From NCBI RefSeq assembly GCF_921293095.1, contig NC_060251.1:38855644-38919643 (forward strand): a stretch of 64,000 nucleotides of DNA, read 5' to 3'. Position numbers and translations under genes: made by a program. Position 1 is the first letter of the stretch. Each line of letters starts with the position of its first letter. Below the pieces are notes generated by a model that was not told the DNA's origin, ran no database searches, and saw only the letters and a program-made list of their open reading frames with translations. This DNA comes from Ischnura elegans (lineage: Eukaryota; Arthropoda; Insecta; Odonata; Coenagrionidae). Shown one piece after another: positions 21,470 to 33,660 of this stretch.

Positions 21470-21690
21470 AGGTCCGATATAAACGATAAATTAATGAAGA
21501 TATTTTACCAAACGGATTGGCATGGGAATTCGTTTTTTCCCGTACAATAAAAATAAATAATAATAAATTTGGCTGTAATAAATGCTAGTCGTAATTTTGT
21601 TCGAGCATTTCCTTTCATGTGTAAACGGCTGGTGTCCTAACACCCCCTGCCACACGCCTATTAAGGCGACTTGAGGAGTGCTGTTTTAGG
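21470..21690 (+). mobile_element. CR1-like 3' tail (family 2)
   Basis: It shares GATATTTTACCAAACGGATT and CTAACACCCCCTGCCACACG with 10060-10255. The terminal repeat is not preserved. Confidence 0.55.
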
Positions 21691-22884
21691 AATGACTTTC
21701 AGTCTGATTTAGGTGCTCCATTCTTCTCTAGTAGTTCACAACTTATTTTACGCATAACAGTCGCCTGTTAACTAACTTCCGACCCTATTAGTGGTAATTG
21801 CAAAATGCTTTCTTACACTCTCTTACAATGTCCTCATATTATCCTCCACAATGTCCAATTTTTCCTAAAATTCGCACCATTTTATTATCCTAAATTTCAA
21901 ATAACACTAACAAGCACTGAGTATTTGGAATTCAAGTTCCTGGTATGTAGTCTATCATTATAAAGAACTGTATAAAACCGTAATTTTTAATCACGTTACG
22001 TAGCACGAAGAAAGATATTTTCAGTTCTGCTTTCGTGAGAAGGTAGTCGGGTATATGTTGTATTTTTGTAATTATGTTCTGTGTGGCTTATTCCTTAAGA
22101 AATTTTCCATCGAGACTGAGCGAATGAAAACAAATATTTTGGCATATGCCGTTGAAAATAATTAGACTTAATTGATATCATTCTTTTATTCTAAAATTCA
22201 TAATACCAGTGCCACAAATGTGAAAGATTCAAAGCTTATATTTTATAATTTTACTGACGCATTCCAGCAGTTTTAACCGACTGTGACGCCATTTTTATTT
22301 AAATTCCATTTTTTACTTCAGTTACTTCTTTTATATGCCAATAACTCAGAAAAAATTCTTATGCTATGATGCAACTTAAACCAGTCATTTTATCAAAATG
22401 ACATTTATATTTTAGTAGTACTCTACTTTTTCTGCGCTCAGGCAACTGTTTTAGAGAAAATAGGTTGGGAGTCGCTGGAGAGTACGAGGTTGCGTGCTGT
22501 GCTCAGTTTACTTGAGTGATTAAGAATTTAACGGATGACTTTCTCTGGACCTCCCTATAATTCCAAGTCCGACAAAAACAGTGCAATTTTCGAGATATCC
22601 TACCGTATGGTTAGATGTAGGGATTCTTTCTCCCCCCCCCACGAGAAAAAAAGGACTTAAATGAATTCTATGGACTTCGCCCTCTGCTTGTGACTCGTCT
22701 TCATCCGTGCCGTCCTCAGCCTGTCCGCAATATTGAACCATTTATGTAATTTTTTCATAAAATGTCAATGGTAAATATTTAATGTTATCATTTACAGTCA
22801 ACAAAGCACAGTTATGGGATCTTTCATTGAAATTTTCGTTAAAATGACATCAACATCCTTTCTCTATGGAATCTCCTCAAACTG
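21691..22884. other. Unassigned interval
   Basis: A 73-codon minus frame at 22520-22741 is unrecognised. Nothing else is supported. Confidence 0.4.
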
Positions 22885-22898
22885 TACCCTAAATTTAT

Positions 22899-23207
22899 AT
22901 GGGGATCGGGTTGGGTTGGTGTGGTGGCTAGAGTGTTGGATTCCCACCCGGCGGGCTCGGGTTCAAATCCCGGCAGTGGCAGAGAATTTTCAGAGACTGC
23001 CCGATCCCTGCTTGAATGTTGTGTGGAGGATATTTCAAGCGCAACACTCCGTCCGTCGGATGGGACGTTAAGCCGTAGTCCCCTTGGCGCTTTCGTTAAG
23101 AGCAGGCTAACGCTGACGCCGGGTTTCTCTCCACCCTTCCTTCCACACCCTTCCCTCATGGCGCAAATGACCTCAGCTGTCGGTCGCCTCCTCCAAATAC
23201 CATACCA
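22899..23207 (+). mobile_element. tRNA-derived SINE with conserved central domain, 309 bp
   Basis: An exact 14-bp TSD, taccctaaatttat, lies at 22885-22898 and 23208-23221. The head has GTGTGGTGGCTAGAGTG (box A-like) and GGTTCAAATCCCGG (box B). The middle has GGGACGTTAAGCCG, a motif common to a broad group of invertebrate SINEs. The tail is an ATACC repeat, so part of the TSD may come from the tail. Overlapping predicted frames are not genes. Confidence 0.85.
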
Positions 23208-23221
23208 TACCCTAAATTTAT

Positions 23222-24624
23222 CTTCATATTTTTACTGGGGTAAATTCTCTGGTACATCTCCATTTTAACTTCATCACTCTCCCATTTAAAATTTAATCAT
23301 GAGAACATGCGAATAGTATCTAAATATGGGAAATGGTTTCTGGCGTCACTTTAGGGAAGGTTTTGTGCTTTCATTATGATGAAAACAATGGTTATGTTTA
23401 AACTTATTTAATACAAAACCGACCGAGATTTAGGTAATTCAGTGTCATTTTCTAGCTAGGTAAATCCTAATGAACTATCGACCAATAAATCGGCACTTCG
23501 TTGCCGACACCTGGCTCGGGGTCCTTTTAAATACGTTTGGTGTATTACCATTTTGTCGACTCTCTGAAGGCGGACGAATACGCCTCTTCTATCACTTGAT
23601 GTCCCTCCGTCAAAATTACTCACCTTTGTGGTTTAGATTAACGACTTCCTTGTGGGCCGTGACATTTTTGAAAATATCTCTGTCCCACCCTACTATAATT
23701 CAGACAACAGGACTTCAATCGAAAGAGTCCATAGAGAAATATGGTCATGGAGCTAATGATGTCTACTGTCCTTCTAGCCCAAGATTAACCAACTTCTCCT
23801 TCCGTATACGATGATGATCCTAAAAGACCTTCAAAGGTTTTCCGTCTCAACTAAATGATATTCTGGTCATCATATTTGACCCTTGGCCCTCGGGAAAACC
23901 CTTCCGTCTTTAATGTCGCTCATAAATTCATTGTTTTAAGGCGTGCCCGGCATTCGTGGTCCTTATTTTCCTGCTTGTGGCCCGCCTGACCTTTTTCCTC
24001 CCCTTGCCTTTGTTACAGCACTTCCTCAACGCTTGCGAAGGCCTCAGTTGTCCTTGTACCCCGCCCTCCGCAGATTCGTGCATTTGGTCCATCCGGTACC
24101 TCGCCCCTTGCTGGTGTTTTCCGCATTGCCACCAGTCTTAGATTCGGTGTCGCGAAAAAATCGCACGGTTAGCCTTTTTGTAGCCACAAAAAATTCATAG
24201 CCTATCTTCTTAGAAACATGAAATGTAAGGCACACGTAAATGAAAGGTGCATATTGATTGTGGTTACGCCTTTTGACATTTCAACAATTACTGTCGGCGT
24301 CATGTGTGTGTGTGTGTGCCGCTGTAGTTTGCAAATTTATGTCTGGTCTTCAGTACATGCCGTAATAATGAATTATACGTCATTTTAAGGAAATTTTAAT
24401 CTATATTCTAAGTAATTTTTTGTTTTATGAAAAATTCAAAAATGCAGACACGCGAGTGCAATAAATGACTCCGTCTACCATAAATGTTTTGCCATGATCA
24501 TGAACTTTGTAACTCAACCTAGGGAAAAATACTACGTCTACAGCATTAATCTTCCGCTATAAGTTGCAAATATTAATGTAGATGAATAAAGTGGATTTTG
24601 CGTATTTTTAGAACGCATTTCAAC
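23222..24624. other. Unassigned interval with a small (TG)n microsatellite
   Basis: A TG run lies at 24302-24318. Frames of 61-114 codons (23470-24200) contain no recognised motif. Confidence 0.4.
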
Positions 24625-24755
24625 AATTAATTTAAGTATACCGGTACTAGCCGTGGTGGTAACTTTACGGACACACCCGCAATGCACAAATTGCGCGAAA
24701 AATTCATTTTCGATTTGAAGCGAATGATTTTTTCTCTGCAGAATTCTCGCACAGT
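24625..24755 (-). mobile_element. 5'-truncated SINE, same family as 297-469
   Basis: Minus strand shows CGAATGATTTTTTCTCTG-like sequence (here with TCATTCGCTTC), CAATTTGTGCATTG, ACGGCTAGTACCGGTAT and TTAAATTAATT, in the order seen at 370-469. The tRNA-like head is absent. Confidence 0.65.
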
Positions 24756-25335
24756 TAATAAGTTGTTGAATTTATCATTTTCTGATTCGCATCACGGTTT
24801 ATTCAGACTTATGACTGGCTAAATGGTTAATTGCTAAATAGCTTTTAATAATTCAGGCATGGTCAGGCGGAATGTACCTGAGCTATTTTACGAGCTCGTA
24901 TTTATTGCGTGATGACTCGCCTCCAGGCAGCTTTAAATATTCATTTTCTGGCAGCGTAACGCCTACCCTAAAATGTCACATTGGCCTTGGCGCGTTTTCT
25001 TCTTATATGTATGTCTAAATTTGCACTTTATTCGCTTTGCGCTTTTTCTTGCATAACCTTAGATTCACAGATATACCAGGACCATATATACAGATCTCTG
25101 AGGTCGAAACAGCGTCTTGGCTTGCAATGAATAAATTTATGTTTTAAATGCAATTTGTGCTAACTAACCAATTCCTAGTAAATACATAAATATAATATTA
25201 TTAAAAGTATTGAAGTAATATAGGGGGTTTTACAATTCTCATTTATCGCAGTAATCCCGTAAGATTAACCTAGGAATTTGTAAAATTTCCCCGGAAATTC
25301 GATAAATTATGCATGAATTTTTCTGCTTCGGTTGG

Positions 25336-25617
25336 CTAAACACGCTGTCTTATGTCCTTCACTCTTCCTATGTAATGCATTTCAATTATTTTAGGCATCG
25401 GCTCAATGTCATATGATCCATTTGGGTTTCCGTGACGGTCACTGCTGAGGTCACGGAGGATTAAGTCTCGAACGTCTCCACCCTTCATTGTTCTCGCCAT
25501 TTGCTCTAATTCGCGTTCAGGGACAAATTCTGACATTTTCAACTTATCGTTCATCTCCATTTTAACTTCTCTCGCAATGTACCTGTCCCTGAAAGCATGC
25601 ACAACTATGTACTTCAT
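25336..25617 (-). CDS. Unrecognised ORF, 93 codons, coding-like composition
   Basis: The protein is charged and balanced (MKYIVVHAFRDRYIAREV, then MARTMKGGDVRDLILRD, and MPKIIEMHYIGRVKDIRQRV at the end) and looks more like real protein than most frames here. I do not recognise the family. No splice signals, TIRs or TSDs were tied to it. It could be an exon of a host gene, a transposon fragment or chance. Confidence 0.25.
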   Translation of the reverse strand: MKYIVVHAFRDRYIAREVKMEMNDKLKMSEFVPERELEQMARTMKGGDVRDLILRDLSSDRHGNPNGSYDIEPMPKIIEMHYIGRVKDIRQRV

Positions 25618-25746
25618 CGAATTTGATTTTGTGGATCGTTAATAACAATTTGTCTGAAGAAGTCTTTGAAATAAAAATTCCTTCCGCATGCACTTGAATT
25701 TTAACTCACTTTTATGATGAATAAGAGTGTATTTACTCCCCACCTC

Positions 25747-25993
25747 CAGTGGCATAGCCAGGGGGGGGGTCCGGATCCCCCGAAATATAAAAATACAGTT
25801 ATTTCCCTTCATTAAAGAAAACAAAACATTGAAAAAATCATGAATTTACGAAAGATTTCTTTGACAAATAAGTTTTTTCGATTATGAAAAGTGTTAAAAT
25901 TATTTTTTTTAATCTCTGCTGATGACCTTGTTTCTCAAAATATTTCCCCCTGATTTTGGATCCATCCCGAACGAAATTCCTGGCTAGCCACTG
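25747..25993. mobile_element. hAT-type MITE, 247 bp
   Basis: The termini are CAGTGGCATAGCCAGG and CCTGGCTAGCCACTG. The flanks cccacctc (25739-25746) and cccaccgc (25994-26001) form an 8-bp TSD with one mismatch. A G9 run lies inside the left end. Confidence 0.85.
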
Positions 25994-26001
25994 CCCACCG
26001 C

Positions 26002-27060
26002 TATGTAAGGAGGGTTAGAAATGGCTGGATGCGCTTGAGACGTGCATTGGAGGAAAAGGACTAGACGAAATGCATAGAGAGAAACGCGCTATAAACCTAT
26101 TGGGTGAGGAGAGAATACTTCTAATGGAACATAGTTTAAGGTTTAGAGCGTGGTTGGAGTGCGCGTAAATTGGAGAGGGGACGCTAAAATCAGTAATAGA
26201 GGGAAGGCTGTTTGGAAATGTTGGTAAAGTGGTGGAAAAATGTCGATCAAAATCGATTTTTCGAGCGATCGATTTAAACATCTCGACTTTTCAACAAAAA
26301 TCAAAATTTGAACCAAAATATCGATTCTTAAGAAATCGACAAATCAACGAGCGGGGCGGGGACGCAAGTGGCCTAGTGAGTGTTGGAATGTTTTCTTCGC
26401 ATACGCGCTTTCAAATTTGACATTTTGCGCCGCTGGTAGCCGATAAATGAAAATGCTCAAAATGTTTGTGTTACAGAACTGTAACTGGAAAAAATCTACA
26501 AAGAGTGACCATGAAATATTAAATTTGTCGATCTGTAACCCTCCCCACGATAAATTCCCGATGAGCGAGGGTCGGTGGTTCACCAAGAGGTCTTAAATTT
26601 TATTGGATTCCTTTTTGACCAGTCCACAAACTTTTTTCAATGGGCGAGATGGATTTCTAAAAAATCGATCTCTCCGATCCTTATTATACACCTTTTAAGT
26701 AGTGGATTTCGTGCGTTCCAAATGAAATATGACTATTTCTCAACGTTTGTGGCCGATATGCGTCTACTTAACGTTTTCCGATTTAGCCAAAAATTTACTT
26801 TTTTTCAAACGGCAAATTCCGATAACGTTTCGAAACTTTTGGCAATCTTCTTTTAGATGAGAGACGCTATTTTGATTCAAAAGATAACGAGGCTCGATGA
26901 AGTCCTGATAGATGTTTCGCAAATAGTTTAAACCTTCTCCTAATCCAGACTTATTCCATTTTTTCTATCTTTCTTTCCTTCTGATAAGTAAAAACGCTGG
27001 TTGTTGCATGAATCTGGTATCAGAGCTATTTTTAATCTCTGATAACGACCGCGGTAAATC
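26002..27060. other. Unassigned interval
   Basis: Frames of 63-93 codons at 26015-26856 contain no known motif. No element ends were found. Confidence 0.4.
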
Positions 27061-27063
27061 TAA

Positions 27064-27360
27064 GTCCCCTTGCATCCACACCGATTTTGGACGGCCCGTA
27101 AAATGTCGGCAGTCCACATTGCAATAGTGAGAAATTGGATGGCGTTGGAGCTTGCACACGCACCGATCAAGCGCCGGCACCGGTAAAATGCTGGACAGCT
27201 GCCGGCCATTGTCACTGTGGATCACCGGCGGAGGTTCAAAAACATAGCAACTTATCGTTTGACCGGTAAAAGTCCGGCGTGTGTGCAAGCATCGCTTCGT
27301 CGGTAAAATATCGGGCGATATTTTACCGGCCGTCCTAAATCGGTGCGTGTGCAAAGCGCC
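27064..27360. mobile_element. PIF/Harbinger-type MITE, 297 bp, TSD TAA
   Basis: TAA flanks the element at 27061-27063 and 27361-27363. TIRs align over about 33 bp through CACCGATTTWGGACGGCC. Internal copies of CCGGTAAAA and of a GCTTGCACACGCACCG-like segment suggest partial duplication inside the element. The 137-codon frame across it is not a gene. Confidence 0.75.
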
Positions 27361-27363
27361 TAA

Positions 27364-28321
27364 ATGTCCAACTTCCAATGCTCCACTTTTATTCGTTACT
27401 AATTTGATGTAATTTTTCGCGAAATTTATGAAAAGGGTAGCGGTGTTTTTATTATCTTACAATTGTAAGTCGCCATGGATCTCTCGTCGTCGTCGTCCGG
27501 GGATTGATTGGCAAAATCGCACAGGAGAAGGGAAGAACTCATGTCGGGAACAATCGCACTTCATTCTTACTTCAGTAGCGTACCCACGCCGACTGCCCCA
27601 ATAAGGAGCCGTCATCCCTCTCTCGTCAGAATTTCTGCTGTTGGATCGAGTGCTCAGCAATATCCCGTTCACAGAATGTCCTACCTTACGTTATTGGGAG
27701 TAGGGTGGTTGGGATCGTGGGAACGATAGGGAGGAGGGAATACTGGCATTGGAGAGGAAAGGAAATGAGGCAAGGAATACGGCAGCCGCCTCATACACAT
27801 TTCACAGAGGATACTTTTGAACCTGTACAGGCAGCGATCATACTTTATTCTCTCGTAATAATGGTCTAGTTGTGTGCAGATCAAAAATGCCGATTGTAAA
27901 ACAAATGTCTGTTTTTTTAAGCCCTTCAACCTCAAAGTTTAACGGTCTTCGAATTTCTCCTATTTTAAATTTTTGCTAAAAACCTTTTTATGGCGATACA
28001 ATTAGTAAAGCATTTAAAACGTTTGGTATCCATAAAATATGCCTAAGATACAACTTTATTCCCATATGAAGTAACTTTTTTCAAATAAAAGTTTTTAACT
28101 CACTAGGAGGATATTTATGTTTTCGCGTTTGATATTAGTCGAAAAGAAACAAAAATGGTATACCATTGCAATGAGAATAATTCGGGTTATGAGCGATTTC
28201 GTCTTCTCCTCCGCTTTCCCCTTTTACTAAAACGGCATTGGTTTTATTTATTCCGAAGAAATCCCTAAAAGATAAGCCTTTGCTTTAAGATGGCCAAGCG
28301 GTGTCAATGGACCAATGTTTC
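27364..28321. other. Unassigned interval
   Basis: Overlapping frames at 27457-27935 without known motifs. Confidence 0.4.
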
Positions 28322-28324
28322 TTA

Positions 28325-28558
28325 AGGCCGTTTTACACGAGGCAAAGAATATCGCAGGTTAGAGTTGCATTAATTTCTAAAATGGCATGGCATTGCGCAA
28401 ATGCATGAACGAAATTAGAACAGGGGCTATTTTGCCGTCTCTCATCCACGTATTCTCGCATGTGTTTTAGCAATTCACCGCTTTACACGACGCAATTTTG
28501 ATTGCGCCTTCGCACGTACGTCAGATTGCGCAATTCCATGTACCGTGTAAAACGGCCT
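28325..28558. mobile_element. PIF/Harbinger-type MITE, 234 bp, TSD TTA
   Basis: The perfect TIR AGGCCGTTTTACACG is present at both ends, with TTA at 28322-28324 and 28559-28561. Subterminal GCGCAA motifs are repeated. A decayed second copy lies at 53076-53313. Confidence 0.85.
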
Positions 28559-28730
28559 TTAGATAATTTATGGTGGGAAGTAGAGAAATACGGATGAACA
28601 TGAATGATGAGGGTGGTAGAATGATGGTAGAAATATGTCCTTCGCGGTGGAAATGAGTGAGTGCCCAAGTAATATTTTAGGGATCCAATAGGAAATACTT
28701 GGCTTCGATGAGTGGTTAATTAGTGCCAAC

Positions 28731-29549
28731 TAGTGATGGGCAAAGTCGACCATTTTAGTGATTCAATCATTTTGACTCGAGTCACATAAATGATTCAATC
28801 ATTATGATCGAAAAGACTCAAATGAATCAAGATTGGAAAGACTCAAAGGAATCATAGTTGAAAGATTGCATTATTGGATATTATGTAATAAATCATTTTG
28901 AATTATCGAATAAATGCTGCCTCATCTGCGAAGAGCATTGGTAACGATGATTGCTATCCATATTGTCATTTCATATTCTATTTTTATTGCGAATTCCTAG
29001 ATGAGTAAATGAGGTGGAAAAAAATGAAAATATTTGGGAAGGAAAACTGCAACAGTTTCTTAACACTAATAGAATATTTTCAAACTATATTTCTCAAACT
29101 ATAACACAAAATATACCACACACTATGCAGGAATCTGATCTGCAGGATAATTTTATGAACAGCTCAATAAAATGTTAACATTTTACTCTTCTACTTCTTA
29201 ACATTCTCCTACAAGAGTCGTCTTAATTCTTTCCTTTTACGTGTAGTGGTGTTATTAATACTAATAACTGCTAGATAACATATAAGCAAAAGATAACACA
29301 AGAATTCAGTTCATTATAACATAGTATTTAATTTTCTCACAACTATTTCTGCCCTGACGAAAAGGGATCAAGCTTCGATCGTTCCAAATTTTGAAATAAA
29401 CCGGAAACAGGGATGATTGATATGAAACCGGAAGTCGGAGTGATTGATGATTGACGATCGACTTGTTTAACGAAATGAATCATGAGTCATTTGATTCACC
29501 TAGTGATTCAATCTTTTTGATCGAATCGTTCATGATCGACACATCACTA
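28731..29549. mobile_element. hAT-type non-autonomous element, 819 bp
   Basis: The termini are TAGTGATGGGC and its decayed complement (CACATCACTA). The flanks gtgccaac (28723-28730) and gtgccgac (29550-29557) form an 8-bp TSD with one mismatch. Near both ends, copies of GATTCAATC and ATGATC-type motifs give a subterminal repeat pattern. The element sits in a repeat (GGCTTCG-x-TGAGTG...GTGCCAAC) whose empty version is at 32270-32330. Confidence 0.75.
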
Positions 29550-29737
29550 GTGCCGACACAATGTTCGTTGATTTCTAACGGTCCAGTGGTTTTCAGAAGT
29601 GTTGTTAACTAACAATAAGGTCGGTTACCATGTAACACCGTGAATAAAGGTTGACTACATTTAAAATGTATATCCTTCGGTCACGAAACATACCAAACAT
29701 GAGCCATTAAAAAGATCTACCTGTAAAGCGCAGTAAA

Positions 29738-29935
29738 AGTATTTCCGGTGTCGGTGGCGACGGGTTAAAGTCTTTGCCTGCCAACCTAGAGGTCGCGGGC
29801 TCGATTCCCGCCTTGGTAGGTTTTCTCTTTCTTGCAGTTTCTTTCTCTCTCCCACTTCAGGGCCTGAATGCGTGATCGTGTCCATCAAGTTAATTGTAAG
29901 AGAGAACTTCATAGTCAAAAATTCGCTTGGTTAAT
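29738..29935 (+). mobile_element. tRNA-derived SINE, related to 21111-21317
   Basis: The head has GGTGTCGGTGGCGACGGGTT (box A region) and GGCTCGATTCCCGCC (box B). The body differs from the 21 kb copy and ends without a clear A/T tail. The 3' limit is approximate. Confidence 0.6.
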
Positions 29936-30331
29936 AAAGACGACATTACTGTTATAACGATCGATGAAAAAAATCGGTGATAGTCGGTGGTTTCGATCAA
30001 CTGTTCCTATACTTTAGTCAATTTGATATGTCTCTTTTGTTGCATCCTAACCTGTCCTCCTGAATTACATTTCTATTTGCTCAAAAACTCCTAAAAATGA
30101 GGAACATCTTTGAAGCTACCGCTTTTGTTTTTTTTTCATCAAGAATTACCAGTTGAGAACGATAGAAGGAAAAGACAACCTGCGATAGCGATTGGCGGAT
30201 ATGTGATGAAGATTAGATAAGACGGGCGACAAATAATAGGAAAAATTGGAAACAGCAATGAATCACACTGCGGCTCTACCGAGGCAGGACGACATCGCAA
30301 TGAATACAGGAGCAGAAATGTGTCTCTCATG
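29936..30331. other. Unassigned interval
   Basis: No supported feature. Confidence 0.4.
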
Positions 30332-30333
30332 TA

Positions 30334-32052
30334 GGGAAGACTGGGGCACAGTGGGACAGTTTTAGCATTTCATTTTTATTTCCCACTCAATTATTGGTAA
30401 ATGGAAAATTTTGGTACCATTGCTTGGAAAATATCTCCTAAAACGTATAAAAAAATCCTCAAGTAATACAATTAGCTTAAAATAGTTGAAATACTTAAGT
30501 TTCCTCTTTGATGAAAAGAGTCCCACTCTACCCCAGCCTAGGGCAGAGTGGGACAGTGCACGGGGCATAGTGGGACAGGCTTGCATTAGTTAATAAAATA
30601 TAAAGTTTCGATTAATCGAGGGTACAAATGAATTATTTAACATTAATTGGTGAAATATATAGCACCCGAACATATCAATCAAGAAAATTATTATTTAAGA
30701 TACATGAGCTTATAAAAATAATTAGCCATGCCAATATAAAGTTTAAATTACTGCTTGCAATTTTTTCGTCAAAATTTATTTATTTTAGCGGCCTAATTAC
30801 TGTCAACTGTCCTTTATGGTAAATTTAGTGACTTTATTCTAAAATTGTATCTATTTCTTCCATTTCCAATCCCTTTTTGTAGTCTTTTCATATGAAAATC
30901 TTAAATTTTTTGACATTTTTATCGCTCATTTTTCAATATTTTCTTATAAGGAGGCTGTTTTTTCTCCCTTTCCTTTGATGATATTAATTTTCGAGTCGCT
31001 TTTTAATTAGTGTATCCGTATGGATCTCTTATCTTTTTTCTATCTAATATTACTATATATTAGCCTGATAGACTTTGGACGTATTTCCTCATGGGTGACA
31101 ACTTTGCCCACTAAAACGAAGTTTCAGCCCGGGATGTCCTGGGCTTTCGAGATTCTCCTCGGGATCTAAATGCAATTGTAAAATTGCAACAAATTAATCT
31201 CCAAAATTGGCTTTGCTAGGTGTTTGTCATTAAAAATACTTGGGTTAACAGGGCATACCCCGGTTTATTAAGGTTAATTTCTTTATATGCTCTACGCACT
31301 AAATCTGCCAAGTCGCAAATTTTTATTCTCTTTCCTGATTGGTTTGTTGGCCATTCGCAGTCCTTTAAATATTTTTCAAAGGGCCGCATGTGATTGGGGT
31401 TCACGCTAATTATTCACTTCAGATTTACTTTTTGTATGTGCATTTTTGTATGGCTGTTGCAATTCTGTACTTTTGTCCTCACACTGTGGCATTGAAATGT
31501 ATTGCTTCAAATCCTAAAGCATCAATATAGGGCCAAACCACTATAAAGCCACCACGACATGAAATAAGAGTACAATTAGGTTACGGATATTGATGCTTCG
31601 AAGCACCTGGGCTGTAAGTCTGCGTCCAGCTATGCCCCAATCCGAGTTGTCCCACTGTGCCCCAATTTGAGGTGTCCCACTGTGCCCCGCATGTCCTGAA
31701 GTATAATATTTGTCCGCAAAAATTTTAAACCTGTTACTTTCGATAAATATGTTTTACAAAATATTAAACGGTCTCTAAATAATGTGTTCGACAAGTAATT
31801 TTTTATAAAGCTTGTTATAATTAGGAAAATTGCATATATATTCACAACATAAAAGTTACCAAAATTATAGTAAAAAAAATTTTTTACAACATTTATGAGA
31901 AGCTACATAACATTATGAAATAAGATTTTTGTGCATTATTCCTCGTGATATGACCTCTTTAATTTTCATACAATTGCTCTTTGAGCGAGTAAATTGTTTA
32001 AATAAATCAATTGTCCCACTGTATTCCGTGTCCCACTGTGCCCCAGTCTCCC
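30334..32052 (-). mobile_element. pogo/Tigger-type DNA transposon, 1719 bp, TA TSD
   Basis: TIRs GGGAAGACTGGGGCACAG and (complement of the right end) GGGAGACTGGGGCACAGTGG are flanked by TA at 30332-30333 and 32053-32054. Extra GGGGCACAGTGGGACA-like copies occur inside both ends (about 30520-30580 and 31632-31695). The interior keeps a decayed transposase piece (next entry). The size is less than the 2-2.5 kb usual for such elements, so it is internally deleted. Confidence 0.8.
31060..31404 (-). pseudogene. pogo/Tigger-like transposase C-terminal remnant
   Basis: Minus-strand residues include CEWPTNQSGKRIKICDLADL followed by VRRAYKE and a degenerate GF-type segment. Downstream, across stops, is VTHEEIRPKS. 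Jerky/pogo-type transposases have this order: a DIA-x-LV-x-x-AY segment, then a GI-P-N segment, then a P-E-x-I-x-P segment. The DDE catalytic core is not visible. Stops between the pieces make it non-functional. The surrounding TIRs and TA site agree with the superfamily. Confidence 0.5.
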
Positions 32053-32204
32053 TATTTTGATGTGTTTTTCAAGGCGTGAGTACTGAGAATATACGCGGTT
32101 AAGGTGCATTATCTCGGGGGATTTCTCAGGTAGTCTCGAGTTGGGTGTAGTCCATCCTCGGAAAAATCGCTATTCCGCAACCCATTACTTCGAGTCGTTT
32201 TTTC

Positions 32205-33055
32205 ATTTCCCTTCAGTTACTTCTCCTGAGAAGCTTCGTGAGTGACAAGCGAAGCTTTGAAATGGGCGGTCTTGGCTTCGGTGAGTGATGATTTAGTGCC
32301 AACAAAATGTTCATCGGTTTTTAAAGGACGTGACATCTCGGGCTACCACAAATTTGATTTATGGTCATTATGACTTCATGAGTGTAAAACCAACGTAATT
32401 CAGCATTTTTGCAAAGATACGACTAAAGTGAGCTAGCCTTGACTCAAGATAAAAGTAGGTAGACATAGCCTTGAATTGGAAGAGCGTTTTCAACAATTTG
32501 GGCAGCACACCAGAATAAAACATACACCAGTAAGGACATCAGGGAGAGAATCGTGTCACCAAAAGAGGCGTTCATTAACGAGAAAGAGTTGATGGAGAGG
32601 ATTGCAATGTAAGAACAAAAAGGCTGAATAATAGGGTGAAAAATCCTATCTGAAGTGTAGCGCTTTGCAGTGCGCAAACATGGCTACTAAGGAAGGAAGA
32701 ACAGAAGAGACTGCAGGGCTCTCTAATCAGGATGTGAATAGGAATGGTAAAAATAAATCAAGACGTGGGATGGAAGAAGACGGAGAGAAAGAGGAAGCCA
32801 AGAAATCCACTTCAAATTTGTCCTCACGAGGAGAATGAAAAAAATAAATTATTAATATCTTGACGTCAAATTTATGATAGAATTTATCAAAGCCCTCTTG
32901 TATTTGGAACTCTATTAGGATAGCTCGCGATGTTACGCCCGTTAAAAAACAATGAGCATTTTGCTGGCACTAATCCATCACTCACCGAAGCCGAGAGAGT
33001 CCGTTTCAAGGCCGGGATTGTCACTCAGTTTCTCTATAGTGAAGTAACGGAGTTT
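32205..33055. repeat. Inverted-repeat element with arms of at least 120 bp
   Basis: Left arm about 32205-32350 and right arm about 32925-33055 share TTACTTC, GAGTGACAA, CTTGGCTTCGGTGAGTGATG and TTAGTGCCA-CAAAATG in inverted order. The enclosed minus frame of 77 codons (32444-32677) is unrecognised. A third partial copy flanks the hAT insertion at 28690-28730 and 29550-29610. Confidence 0.6.
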
Positions 33056-33074
33056 CGGCGGGGCAGTTAAGAAA

Positions 33075-33255
33075 CGATACGATTCGGCCAAATCATGCTC
33101 GAATCGCACTAAAATATCCCACTAACTCAGCCATTCCTAAGCGCTGTTGCCATTTTTCCGGTGCTCCACACCCACATTCTCACCAATGTTCATAAACTCA
33201 TTGATTTTCATCGCAGAAACACGGTGGTTCAAAGACGTACTTCATTGTACGACTG
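33075..33255 (-). repeat. Dispersed repeat, also at 38750-38940
   Basis: Shared segments are GTGTTTCTGCGATGAAAAT, ATGGCAACAGCGCTT and GAGCATGATTTGG, in opposite orientation between the two loci. The class is unknown. It may be the outer part of the 32-33 kb element. Confidence 0.55.
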
Positions 33256-33280
33256 GCGGAAATACGATGAAAATGATCAT

Positions 33281-33443
33281 TGATTAAAAATAACTCACAT
33301 TCGGGTGTACGCCGCGTGTCGTAGTGGAGATTGCCCCGACGTTTCGCGACCGACTGCTTGTCACTGCTGGTCGGTCGCGAAACGCCGGGGCTATCTCCAC
33401 TACGACACGCGGCGTACACCCGAATGTGAGTTATTTTTAATCA
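33281..33443. repeat. Foldback hairpin, 73-bp arms, 17-bp loop, PLE-like sequence
   Basis: Arms 33281-33353 and 33371-33443 are near-perfect reverse complements. Near the loop both arms carry GTCGGTCGCGAAACG followed by CGGGGC, reminiscent of the GAAACGTCGG segment of the PLE ends. The outer half (GGCGTACACCCGAATGTGAG) has no other copy that I noticed. PLE origin is inferred. Confidence 0.65.
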
Positions 33444-33604
33444 CCATCAGCCGCGAAAGCTTCAATCAAGAAAAATAATCATTGTTTTCATTTCGTAGAA
33501 GCAAAAGTTACAATTGCCATCAAAGCGGCTCTCCTCGGCGAGGATTGAAAAGAAAGGGTAGGGACAAAGAGCATAAGTTGTTACCTTTCCCAGAAACTGT
33601 TTAT

Positions 33605-33660
33605 TTCTCTCTCTCTCTCTCTCTCTCACTCACTCACTCTCTCTCTCCCTCTCTCTCTTT
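33605..33660. repeat. (CT)n microsatellite with CACT interruptions
   Basis: Pure CT runs interrupted by CACTCACTCACT and a few CCT units. The Leu/Ser-rich frame over it is an artefact. Confidence 0.9.
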
